A stretch of 6,012 nt of DNA from positions 1-6,012 of the forward strand of contig JAHEMP010000149.1 of NCBI GenBank assembly GCA_024643585.1, in the 5' to 3' direction. The position numbers and the translations under genes are program-made. The DNA is from Crocinitomicaceae bacterium (lineage in GTDB: Bacteria > Bacteroidota > Bacteroidia > Flavobacteriales_D > Crocinitomicaceae). This document shows positions 1 through 6,012 of this stretch, one piece after another; position 1 is the stretch's first letter, and every line of letters begins with the position of its first letter. The notes beneath the pieces are model-generated. The model worked only from the letters and a program-made list of their open reading frames with translations, made no database searches and was not told the DNA's origin.

Positions 1-42
1 ACAAACGAACGTGTCATTTAAATTGGAATTAGTATGAATTAT

Positions 43-72
43 TAAATATAGCATTTTTTATTAGTCAACAAA
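43..72 (-). promoter_or_regulatory. Weak candidate Bacteroidota-type promoter for the next minus-strand gene
   Basis: Reading the minus strand, TTTG (72-69) is followed after 18 bases by TATATTTA (50-43), close to the Bacteroidota pattern TTTG-N19-TAnnTTTG, although the last base is A rather than G and the spacer is one base short. An ATG at 17-15 downstream opens a frame that leaves the window. The region is very AT-rich, so a chance match is likely. No terminator hairpin is visible after the operon's last stop, so read-through into the next gene is equally possible. Confidence 0.2.
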
Positions 73-84
73 TCTGAATAAAAT

Positions 85-1143
85 CTAAATTCTCGCCTCT
101 TCATCCTTGGAGAAGCGCCAGATAAAACCATCAAGCACGTAATGTGTCAGCTGGGGGAGAACAAGAGCGGAAACGACAAGTGATAGCAATATTGGATTTT
201 GAATTGGATTTACTGATATTAAAAAAGGGAAAATTTCAGGATGATCTTTCCAAACAAATATGTCCCATAATCCTTCTTCGACATAAGCGAGAAACAAAAC
301 AGCACTCATAAAAATTAAAGCGCCTTTTGGTGAAAATGAAAAACTTGTAGAATTTTTTTTCTCGCCATGAATCCAGATGAGCCCCATGTAGGGAATCCCA
401 TGGGCTACAACATTTAGTAATGTAAATATTAAATCTCCTTGAAACATGATAATACCCACATACCATGATAGGTAGGTGCCTAAAATGACTAAGTTTTTTG
501 GAAGGTTAAAAGTTTTATTTTGAATACCAGTCCATGATTCTTTAATGATATACACTAATGCGATGATGCAATAAATGATGAAGAAAGGATTGTTACCAAA
601 AGGAAAATTCAAAGTGAGAATATCACCTTTTACAAACCAACTTAATGAACTGGAGAGGTGCAAGTGCCAATAAATAATTGGATACAGCGTGGCGCTATAG
701 ATTGCTAAGGCATCTATTATTTTTATGTATTTATTTTTAATCTCTTTTCTGGAATAAATTTTCATGAAACCATATTGTTGGCGTATGAAATGGTAAATAG
801 CTATGTAAGCCAGTACTCGCCAAAATAGTTGGCTATCATATAAATGGAGAGAAAACCCAAGTATAAAACCTAAAACTGGTATAATGAACAACACAGTTTT
901 GTACTTTTGAACTGTACTGTTATCCCAGTAGAGTCTAAACAAGGTGCTGTAAACATGTCCAACATCAATTGCCATAACCAGCAAAATCCACCAAAAAGTT
1001 GTTACCTGTGTTGTTGTGAAAAAATCTTTGAAAATAATTATTGTAATAACTGGAATAATCGCTGGTGCCATGATTAGCCAGAATTCTTGGCGAGCATTCT
1101 TAAGCCAAGGTTGCATACCTGTATTTAAAAGCTTTTTATACAT
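85..1143 (-). CDS. Polytopic membrane protein with conserved-looking membrane histidines, function unknown
   Basis: A 352-residue protein with about ten hydrophobic helices (roughly 21-38, 48-66, 83-100, 105-121, 143-161, 186-201, 217-235, 237-257, 273-291, 310-330) and few long loops. I do not recognise a named family. Polar residues lie in or beside the helices: DVGHVYSTLFR (60-70), IYHFIRQQYGFMKIY (116-130), YWHLH (158-162), NVVAHGIPYMGLIWIHG (244-260) and QLTHYVLDGFIWR (331-343). Histidines at 63, 118, 160, 162, 248 and 334 could form a metal or haem site, as in membrane oxygenases, desaturases and Brp/Blh-like carotenoid enzymes, but the spacing does not match one of those closely enough to name it. 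The ATG at 1143 overlaps the flavoprotein end by 19 bases; an internal ATG at 1116, 8 bases after that stop, would give 343 residues and cannot be excluded. It ends the visible operon at TAG (85-87), and by position it may be a redox or substrate-handling partner of the flavoprotein. Confidence 0.85.
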   Translation of the reverse strand: MYKKLLNTGMQPWLKNARQEFWLIMAPAIIPVITIIIFKDFFTTTQVTTFWWILLVMAIDVGHVYSTLFRLYWDNSTVQKYKTVLFIIPVLGFILGFSLHLYDSQLFWRVLAYIAIYHFIRQQYGFMKIYSRKEIKNKYIKIIDALAIYSATLYPIIYWHLHLSSSLSWFVKGDILTLNFPFGNNPFFIIYCIIALVYIIKESWTGIQNKTFNLPKNLVILGTYLSWYVGIIMFQGDLIFTLLNVVAHGIPYMGLIWIHGEKKNSTSFSFSPKGALIFMSAVLFLAYVEEGLWDIFVWKDHPEIFPFLISVNPIQNPILLSLVVSALVLPQLTHYVLDGFIWRFSKDEEARI

Positions 1144-2714
1144 TGCTGTGCAGCTTGATAACCATTATAGAATGCTTCCTCAAAAATTGAGATCCCACTA
1201 ATATCTGAGTTTGCAAAAAAAATGTTGTTCATTTTTCTTTCTAAATTAATTGTTGAGTGAGAAAGAAATCCAGGTTTTGGTTTCACAATACCATGCCCCC
1301 AAATCCAAATATTCATTTCTTCTAATTCTTCTTCAATGGTTGGATGTGGTTTTTTTAAATCATTCAGCACGGTAGTTTTCCAAAAATCTATGCTTCTTGA
1401 TTGGGTTCTCTTACGTATAGCAGCGGTGTCGCTTCCCAACACTGGATGATAAAATGTAATTACTTTTTTATCACTTGCACCAAGCTGTTGGTGGGCTGCA
1501 TTAACATATCCTAACGACTGGCTTCCATAAACTACGTTATCCCAGCACAATGTTTCTCCTCTTTTCTCTGTTAGCGATCCGTTTACAGTTAGGTTTGAGA
1601 CCATCCAAGGTGAATAATCAAGATTTGTCGATATGTTACTGGAGTCTTCAAGAATCCGTTTGTTAATATATTCTGGTGTAGCCATAATGACTTTCTTTGT
1701 TGTAATTTCAACTGACATATTATTAACAGCGTCAAAATACAAAACAGAAAAACCGTTTGTTTTTTTGTTCACTGCAAAAACTACCGATTGATGTCGAATA
1801 TTCGGTATGACAGTTTTTCGTAATTGCTTGATCAGCCAGTGATTGCCTTCCGGCCAGGTTAGAATTTGATCGGATGAAGCGTTTGCGGCTTTTCCTTTAC
1901 GTGATGCAAAGTAATGAATGCATGCCCAGGCACTTGTTTCTTTGAGGGTTGTACCATAGTCATCAGCACAACAATAGCCAACGTACCATCTTAGGTATGG
2001 AGAAGTAAATCCTTTGTCGCTTAAATATTGATCAATGGTTATTGTATCGAGTTTGAGGATAGCTTCATCTTTAGAACTACGAGCAACAGGAATGCAAAAC
2101 GCCTCTTTACCGTCTATACCTATATAGTTTTTATAGATATTCATTTCTTCATGGAAACGCCTAATTTCATCTCGATCTTTTAAGGGCACACCCTCATGAG
2201 GCACAAGACCTTCTTGCCAATAATTATTTATAAAAAGCCGTTCTTTTGGGTCGAAACATAAATAGTATTCGTTAAGCACGGGTGTGTTATTTTCATACCC
2301 AGTGATTACATTTGCCTCTTCCAGAAAATTGATGAGTTCGGGGTCATTCTGATTTGGAATCGGTAGGTAATGGGCACCTAATGGATAAGACGAAATAGAA
2401 TTACTTCCTCCGAGTGCGTTACCACCAGTTTCTTCACCAATCTCAAGTAATAAAAAATTATCTGTATTCTTTTTAAGAAAACGCGCAGCTGATAATCCTG
2501 CAACCCCACCACCAATAATTACAATTTCGGTTTCTATTTTTTTTTGAATCGAACCGAAATCCATCGAGCGCAAACGATGTCCAAGAGTGGCATTCGGTCC
2601 CGATAATGTTTGTGTATAGGATATGCTTGGGGTGCAACTATGAAGTGAACCCATCAGGGTTGACGCAATAGAAGCATGAATTGTTTTCTTAAAAAAATCT
2701 CTTCTTGAAATCAT
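1125..2714 (-). CDS. Exported FAD-dependent amine-oxidase-like lipoprotein (Tat signal)
   Basis: A 529-residue flavoprotein of the amine oxidase / protoporphyrinogen oxidase-like superfamily. The leader has a twin-arginine motif (SRRDFFKK, residues 3-10), a short hydrophobic stretch and a lipobox-like LHSC ending at Cys27, so it is probably exported folded with its cofactor and lipid-anchored; Thr at +2 does not suggest inner-membrane retention. FAD binding is shown by IVIIGGGVAGLSAARFL (64-80, GxGxxG form), the acidic ribose ligand E91 in LLLEIG, and the GGN that follows (97-99). SYPLGAHYLP (109-118), LTWPEGNHWL (285-294), KVIMATPEY (341-349) and FFANSDISGISIFEEA (499-514) correspond to the dinucleotide and substrate regions expected near the flavin. 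Polyamine oxidases belong to this superfamily, and the gene directly follows an aminopropyltransferase, so an aminopropylated amine is a reasonable substrate guess; a desaturase or dehydrogenase role is possible. It overlaps the previous gene by ATGA and the next by 19 bases. No truncation or frameshift is visible. Confidence 0.9.
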   Translation of the reverse strand: MISRRDFFKKTIHASIASTLMGSLHSCTPSISYTQTLSGPNATLGHRLRSMDFGSIQKKIETEIVIIGGGVAGLSAARFLKKNTDNFLLLEIGEETGGNALGGSNSISSYPLGAHYLPIPNQNDPELINFLEEANVITGYENNTPVLNEYYLCFDPKERLFINNYWQEGLVPHEGVPLKDRDEIRRFHEEMNIYKNYIGIDGKEAFCIPVARSSKDEAILKLDTITIDQYLSDKGFTSPYLRWYVGYCCADDYGTTLKETSAWACIHYFASRKGKAANASSDQILTWPEGNHWLIKQLRKTVIPNIRHQSVVFAVNKKTNGFSVLYFDAVNNMSVEITTKKVIMATPEYINKRILEDSSNISTNLDYSPWMVSNLTVNGSLTEKRGETLCWDNVVYGSQSLGYVNAAHQQLGASDKKVITFYHPVLGSDTAAIRKRTQSRSIDFWKTTVLNDLKKPHPTIEEELEEMNIWIWGHGIVKPKPGFLSHSTINLERKMNNIFFANSDISGISIFEEAFYNGYQAAQQCIKSF

Positions 2715-4240
2715 TTAATATAGGCAGCCCACTCTTTTTCAAAAGTATTTACGAGTACTTGGTTATTCAATGTATTGTATAAACTTGTTTTTTCCATCAT
2801 GTCTGGCGGAAAAGAAAAAAGCTCTTCTACAGAATTTTTAGAAATAAATTTTAACCCCTGAGGATAGGAATTTGATTGTGTGAGTTCATGTTTTGAGGCT
2901 AGAATAAATCCCCATTCGCCAAATGAAGGCACGTAGCAGTGATAGGGTTTAGTTAGTAATCCACTTTTCGAAACGGTCTCATTAATAATCCAAAATGATT
3001 TTCGTGCAACGAATGGAGAAGTAGATTGAATAACGACTGCTCCATCTGGCGATAATATTTTATTAATTTGGTTGTAGAATGCCAATGTGTATAATTTACC
3101 CAACGCAAAATTAGAGGGATCAGGAAAGTCAATTACAATAAAATCAAATTGTTCTGCACAGGAGCGAATCCATACAAAGGCATCCTGATTAACAATTGAT
3201 AATTTTGGGGAAGCAAGGGCATTATTATTTATGTGCTTCAGTGATTGATTAGAACGGAATAATTCAGTCACTGCTGGATCCAGGTCTACTAATGTTATCT
3301 TTTCAATAGTTTGATATTTTAATATTTCCCGAACCGCAAGTCCATCACCACCTCCTAATACTAGTATTTTTTTAGGATTTTTTAATGCGGCTAAACCAGG
3401 ATGAACTAACGCTTCATGATATCGATATTCATCCGCAGAACTAAACTGCAAGTTTCCATTTAGGAATAATCTAAAATCATCGCCTTTTTTTGTAAGGACT
3501 ATTCGTTGATACGGGCTCGATTTTGTATACACCACAGGATCTGGATAGGTTAAGGATTCTGAAAGGGTTGTAAGCTTATCGGCCAGAATAAACCCTGACA
3601 CCAAAAGTGCTAGGCACACGAAGGCAGACCATTGGAGTTTAGCGAAGGAATTTAACTGCGCCTTAAATCGATAGGCAACAAGCCAAGCAACTAAAACATT
3701 TAGCGCCCCAAAAAAGAAAGAAGTACGGAGTAGGCCAAGCTGGGGTATTAGAATAAGTGGAAATAAAAGTGACGCGAATAATGCACCAATATAATCGAAT
3801 GTGAAAAGACGCGACACTAATTCTGTAAATTCGAGCTTGTCTTTTAAAATTCGCATCAAAAGTGGAAGCTCGAGTCCAACAAGGGTTCCGGTTATTACTA
3901 CTAACGAATATAAAAGCAATCGGAAGTAAACAATTTGTTCGAAGAGAATAAAAAGAAACCCTGCACTAAAACCCCCTACCATTCCGACTAATAGTTCGAT
4001 GCTTACGAACCAATACAAGAGATTATTTTTAAAGTATCGAGATAAATAAGAACCAATACCCATGGCAAACAGGTAGGTACCAATGATGGTTGAAAACTGT
4101 GTAACTGAATCCCCTAAGAGGTAACTGGCTAGGGTTCCCGCAACGAGTTCATAAATCAGTCCACATGTTGCAACCACAAAAACAGAGAGTAGCAATAACC
4201 ATTGAAATTTATTGCTTTCACTCGAACTTGAATCTTTCAT
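2711..4240 (-). CDS. speE: Membrane-type polyamine aminopropyltransferase (spermidine synthase family)
   Basis: Predicted to transfer the aminopropyl group of decarboxylated S-adenosylmethionine to an amine, classically putrescine to spermidine; the real acceptor is unknown. The 509 residues comprise a membrane region (about 12-221, some seven hydrophobic helices) fused to a spermidine-synthase domain (about 235-450). Soluble enzymes of the family are about 290 residues, so the membrane region accounts for the extra length. Catalytic signatures are complete: NGNLQFSSADEYRYHE at 261-276 (polyamine pocket), GGGDG at 296-300 (SAM loop), VDLDP at 318-322 (acidic residue for the nucleoside), and DFPDP at 371-375, where D371 and D374 match the catalytic aspartates. 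GEWGFILAS at 441-449 is also typical of the membrane-type branch. The gene starts 2 bases after the DUF350 stop; a GGAT at 4247-4250 is only a poor ribosome binding site. Its TGA overlaps the flavoprotein ATG (ATGA), a classic coupling signal. Fusion to membrane helices places aminopropylation at the membrane, unlike the cytosolic enzyme. Confidence 0.93.
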   Translation of the reverse strand: MKDSSSSESNKFQWLLLLSVFVVATCGLIYELVAGTLASYLLGDSVTQFSTIIGTYLFAMGIGSYLSRYFKNNLLYWFVSIELLVGMVGGFSAGFLFILFEQIVYFRLLLYSLVVITGTLVGLELPLLMRILKDKLEFTELVSRLFTFDYIGALFASLLFPLILIPQLGLLRTSFFFGALNVLVAWLVAYRFKAQLNSFAKLQWSAFVCLALLVSGFILADKLTTLSESLTYPDPVVYTKSSPYQRIVLTKKGDDFRLFLNGNLQFSSADEYRYHEALVHPGLAALKNPKKILVLGGGDGLAVREILKYQTIEKITLVDLDPAVTELFRSNQSLKHINNNALASPKLSIVNQDAFVWIRSCAEQFDFIVIDFPDPSNFALGKLYTLAFYNQINKILSPDGAVVIQSTSPFVARKSFWIINETVSKSGLLTKPYHCYVPSFGEWGFILASKHELTQSNSYPQGLKFISKNSVEELFSFPPDMMEKTSLYNTLNNQVLVNTFEKEWAAYIK

Positions 4241-4242
4241 AT

Positions 4243-4449
4243 TTATCCGTGCATCGCAGATGCTATGATGATCCCCATCGCCACCATAAATGCTCCGGCC
4301 ATTATTGCGAGCGCTGTATTGTGTTCATCAATGATTTCTTTCCACAGACTTTCTGGAGATATTTTTTCAAAAAACCAGAAACTAAATCCAAGAACAAAAA
4401 TTCCGATAAAGGAAAAAATGACAGATGATAATACGTATTTCCATTCCAT
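4243..4449 (-). CDS. DUF350 (YjfL-like) small membrane protein
   Basis: A 68-residue protein with two membrane helices, about residues 5-27 and 45-66, joined by a charged loop (EKISPESLWKEIIDEHN). The second helix, with NTALAIMAGAFMVAMGIIIA, carries the Asn and small-residue pattern typical of DUF350. E. coli YjfL has two such units; this is a single unit, probably active as an oligomer. The molecular role of DUF350 is not known; it recurs beside DUF4178, PspA-like and polyamine-related genes, so an envelope-stress or polyamine-linked role is an inference. Start choice matters: the frame stays open upstream to an ATG at 4581 (112 residues), but those extra 44 residues are hydrophilic, unlike the family, and overlap the 59-residue gene in another frame. 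The ATG at 4449 gives the usual family length and a 10-base gap. The stop lies 2 bases before the aminopropyltransferase start, so coupled translation is likely. Confidence 0.85.
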   Translation of the reverse strand: MEWKYVLSSVIFSFIGIFVLGFSFWFFEKISPESLWKEIIDEHNTALAIMAGAFMVAMGIIIASAMHG

Positions 4450-4459
4450 AGTAATAAAT

Positions 4460-4639
4460 TTATTTGTGATAGCGATAGTATACTCCACGGGTTGCTCGTG
4501 TACCCGTAGTCTTTTCTTTTTGTGTTTTTGTAAAGTTAACCCACTTCCAACCGGTAGCGCCAGCATAAATGAATGACCCAAAGATTATCAAACCAAAGAG
4601 TATAAAAAATTTTAATCCTTTTAAATCATCAATAGTCAT
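4460..4639 (-). CDS. Small single-pass membrane protein, 59 residues
   Basis: An ATG-to-TAA frame of 59 residues fills the space between the DUF4178 and DUF350 genes, with gaps of 11 and 10 bases. The protein begins MTIDDLKGLK, has one hydrophobic helix at about 10-28 (FFILFGLIIFGSFIYAGA), then TGWKWVNFT and a strongly basic tail with several Lys and Arg, ending GVYYRYHK. The tail charge predicts a cytoplasmic C-terminus, with the short acidic N-terminus outside. No signal peptidase site is evident and there is no strong ribosome binding site. I do not recognise a named family. Its support is its fit between neighbours, a proper membrane helix, and codons that read as a sensible protein, while the competing frame over the same bases reads as a run of basic residues without structure. 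It probably works with the DUF350 and DUF4178 proteins at the membrane, but this is guilt by association only. Confidence 0.75.
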   Translation of the reverse strand: MTIDDLKGLKFFILFGLIIFGSFIYAGATGWKWVNFTKTQKEKTTGTRATRGVYYRYHK

Positions 4640-4650
4640 AACGTTACTAT

Positions 4651-5901
4651 TTATTCTGAATGGTAAGGTGAATAATCACTTTCACTCCAGCGGTTTCCTT
4701 CAATTATTCTTTTTCTAATATAGAATCCAATTGGAAAGAGCAACAAGCAAAAACTTGCTATAAAATAGTTGGAGTAAATGGGTACATCATGTTTTACTAC
4801 CATAGAGAATGACTTTGCGGTAAATCCAAACTCGGGATATATATTAATGTGATAGGTTCCGGCTGGAATGCTGGATAAAAAAGCACTTCCCCTGGTCGAT
4901 CCCTCTGACCAAGATGAACCATCTTCATAGCCTTTATAAAATTGAATTTCCTTCGAAAAGATAATCTCCTCTCCATTCGCTTCATTTAGTAATGAGAATT
5001 CAGCATAAAACCAATCGTTATCTACGGGACTATGAATATCAATTTCAAGACTGGTTAAATTTTCGGCAAGTGTAAATGAAGGGGTTACAAAGAATTTTTG
5101 GTCACTTAATTGAACTAGTTCAAACTTACCTTGATAGACTACCTTTTCGCTTGCTAACTGGTTGAATAAAAATTGAGAAAGAAGAATTAGAAATAAGAAA
5201 ACTCCTGTTAAATTCAATAAGCTCTTTTCGCTAAAGTTTGTTACAATAGGTTGTGTATAGCTTCTACCTTGTTTCGGTGGGAGCATATTGATTGGAACAG
5301 AAAAAGCGGCTGCAACTTCGTTTGGTGAAAGATATTCACCTTTAGTCCACAACATACTATCATCACTAATCTCCAGGCCATACAAAAAGGGAGGTGCAAT
5401 GAATTCATAATTGACAGTAGAAGCTGTAATATCGACCACATCGAAAAAAAACTCTCCCTTTGCAAAGAGTACTGCCGCTCTATATTTTTGGTAGAGCAGA
5501 TATTTTTGTTCTTTATAGGTAAAGCTTGTTTCGCTTCCAATATTGTCCTTGGGGTTTTCTTCTACTGGCCAAATAAAATTCCAATTGCCTTCATACTCCG
5601 AGAGAAAAGCAAAGCCCATATAGGGGTTGAACAACAGGTACTCACGCCACTTATAATGATATTTGGTTTCTTGCTTAACAACAAAGCCCATAACTTCATA
5701 TACCACATTTTCAATTTTTCCTTTAGTACCAATTGGAAGAGCAGGTAATGCTGAGTGCACAAAGTTATCGATGTCCTTATTCCATGGTCCGGTTCTAAAA
5801 TAGGCATTGCATGACTGACAGGTCATCGCCAACGTCATAGCCTTACCTCTACGTTGAAGTGTTGTGCCACATTTTTTACAATTGATATTATCGCCAGTCA
5901 T
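4651..5901 (-). CDS. Zinc-ribbon DUF4178-type membrane protein
   Basis: Predicted 416-residue membrane protein of unknown function; the match to DUF4178 is by recognised sequence pattern. Residues 8-31 hold four cysteines as CKKC...CQSC, a zinc-ribbon knuckle pair. Residues about 52-210 look like the DUF4178 region: PIGTKGKIENVVYEVMGF, then REYLLFNPYMGFAFL, then a second unit with KGEFFFDV, PPFLYG and KGEYLSPNEVAAAF. A hydrophobic helix at about 229-248 is followed by a beta-rich, charged segment (about 249-372) ending in the strand-like PAGTYHINIYPEF. A second helix lies at about 377-395, with RKR right after it and the tail RWSESDYSPY. The positive-inside rule puts the zinc ribbon and tail in the cytoplasm and the beta-rich domain outside. 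I chose ATG 5901; the longer frame needs a TTG at 5913. Neither start has a clear ribosome binding site. The next gene starts 11 bases after its stop. DUF4178 genes commonly neighbour DUF350 and aminopropyltransferase genes, as here, which suggests a partner or regulatory role rather than catalysis. Confidence 0.85.
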   Translation of the reverse strand: MTGDNINCKKCGTTLQRRGKAMTLAMTCQSCNAYFRTGPWNKDIDNFVHSALPALPIGTKGKIENVVYEVMGFVVKQETKYHYKWREYLLFNPYMGFAFLSEYEGNWNFIWPVEENPKDNIGSETSFTYKEQKYLLYQKYRAAVLFAKGEFFFDVVDITASTVNYEFIAPPFLYGLEISDDSMLWTKGEYLSPNEVAAAFSVPINMLPPKQGRSYTQPIVTNFSEKSLLNLTGVFLFLILLSQFLFNQLASEKVVYQGKFELVQLSDQKFFVTPSFTLAENLTSLEIDIHSPVDNDWFYAEFSLLNEANGEEIIFSKEIQFYKGYEDGSSWSEGSTRGSAFLSSIPAGTYHINIYPEFGFTAKSFSMVVKHDVPIYSNYFIASFCLLLFPIGFYIRKRIIEGNRWSESDYSPYHSE

Positions 5902-6012
5902 TGTAGTTGACAATGTTTTCTAGTTTAAGTTTTTTAGGATCTGTTTTTTCGCCAGTAATAAATACACATTCTTTTTTAGGGGTAATAAAATAAATTGCAA
6001 TTTTTCCATTAT
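5888..6012 (-). CDS. C-terminal 40 residues of an unrecognised protein, 5' end outside the window
   Basis: An open frame enters from the window edge and ends at TAA (5890-5888), giving 40 readable residues that end in ENIVNYNDWR. I do not recognise the family. The visible part starts with a beta-strand-like stretch (IAIYFIT), then a lysine-rich turn (PKKE), a second strand (CVFITGEK), and a stretch ending in KLKLENIV that looks helical. This is how many small alpha/beta or PH-like domains end, but that resemblance is not strong enough for a call. No signal peptide or membrane segment can be judged because the N-terminus is missing. The frame overlaps the start of the DUF4178 gene by 14 bases (or 26 if that gene starts at its TTG), so it is probably the preceding gene of the same operon. 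A competing frame with an ATG at 6009 would give only 29 residues of lower-complexity sequence and is less likely. In related clusters an S-adenosylmethionine decarboxylase gene can sit nearby, but this tail does not look like one. Confidence 0.6.
   Translation of the reverse strand, partial: NGKIAIYFITPKKECVFITGEKTDPKKLKLENIVNYNDWR

Noticed and set aside
1..84. Possible start of another gene at ATG 17-15
   Set aside because: Only five codons remain in the window, too few to support a call.
90..114. Possible terminator hairpin TTCTC...GAGAA
   Set aside because: Only a five-base stem with a long loop, lying inside the end of the last gene and with no T-tract placed after it on the minus strand.
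1016..1201. Plus-strand frame with a hydrophobic start, looking like a small secreted or membrane protein
   Set aside because: The hydrophobic run is the complement of membrane-helix codons in the gene at 85-1143, a common artefact; no context supports a divergent gene.
4165..4428. Plus-strand open frame of 87 codons over the transferase start and DUF350
   Set aside because: Antisense to strongly supported genes; its His/Arg-rich, Cys-containing product looks like a shadow reading.
4265..4576. Plus-strand open frame of 103 codons across the DUF350 and 59-residue genes
   Set aside because: It is antisense to two well-supported small membrane genes, shows no recognisable family, and would break a wholly minus-strand operon.
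5488..5748. Plus-strand frame of 86 codons inside the DUF4178 gene
   Set aside because: Fully antisense to the DUF4178 region; no family resemblance.
1..6012. Search for CRISPR arrays, insertion sequences, tRNA or rRNA genes, and long repeats
   Set aside because: Genes fill almost the whole window; I saw no spaced repeats, terminal inverted repeats, transposase motifs or cloverleaf structures by eye.

Overview
The window holds one tightly packed, co-directional gene cluster read entirely from the minus strand, from about 6012 down to 85. The DNA is AT-rich. Almost none of the start codons has a recognisable Shine-Dalgarno sequence, and one gene carries a combined Tat and lipoprotein leader. 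With the gene content, this points to a Bacteroidota-like Gram-negative bacterium. That is an inference from style and gene family, not a marker-gene assignment.

In transcription order the genes are: (1) the last 40 codons of an unrecognised protein (5888-6012, cut by the window edge); (2) a zinc-ribbon plus DUF4178-type protein with two membrane segments and an extracytoplasmic beta-rich domain (4651-5901); (3) a 59-residue single-pass membrane protein (4460-4639), easy to miss because a longer frame overlaps part of it; (4) a 68-residue two-helix DUF350 protein related to YjfL (4243-4449); (5) a 509-residue polyamine aminopropyltransferase (spermidine synthase family) with a multi-pass membrane domain at its N-terminus and complete SAM and polyamine motifs (2711-4240); (6) a 529-residue FAD-dependent amine-oxidase-like flavoprotein with a Tat signal and a lipobox (1125-2714); (7) a 352-residue polytopic membrane protein with several histidines in or beside its membrane segments (85-1143). 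Bases 1-84 are non-coding as far as can be seen, with a weak candidate promoter for a further minus-strand gene.

Gaps between genes are 2-11 bases or the genes overlap (14, 4 and 19 bases), so the set is almost certainly one operon with translational coupling. No promoter for it lies inside the window.

DUF4178, DUF350 and membrane-type aminopropyltransferase genes are known to occur together, but their joint function is not established. The parts suggest an envelope-associated pathway in which an aminopropyl group is transferred at the membrane and an exported lipoprotein flavoenzyme oxidises an amine outside the cytoplasm. DUF4178, DUF350 and the 59-residue protein would be membrane scaffold or regulatory partners, and the His-rich membrane protein a possible metal- or haem-dependent partner. 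This assembly is inference. The sequence directly shows only the domains, the leader peptide, the membrane segments and the operon layout.
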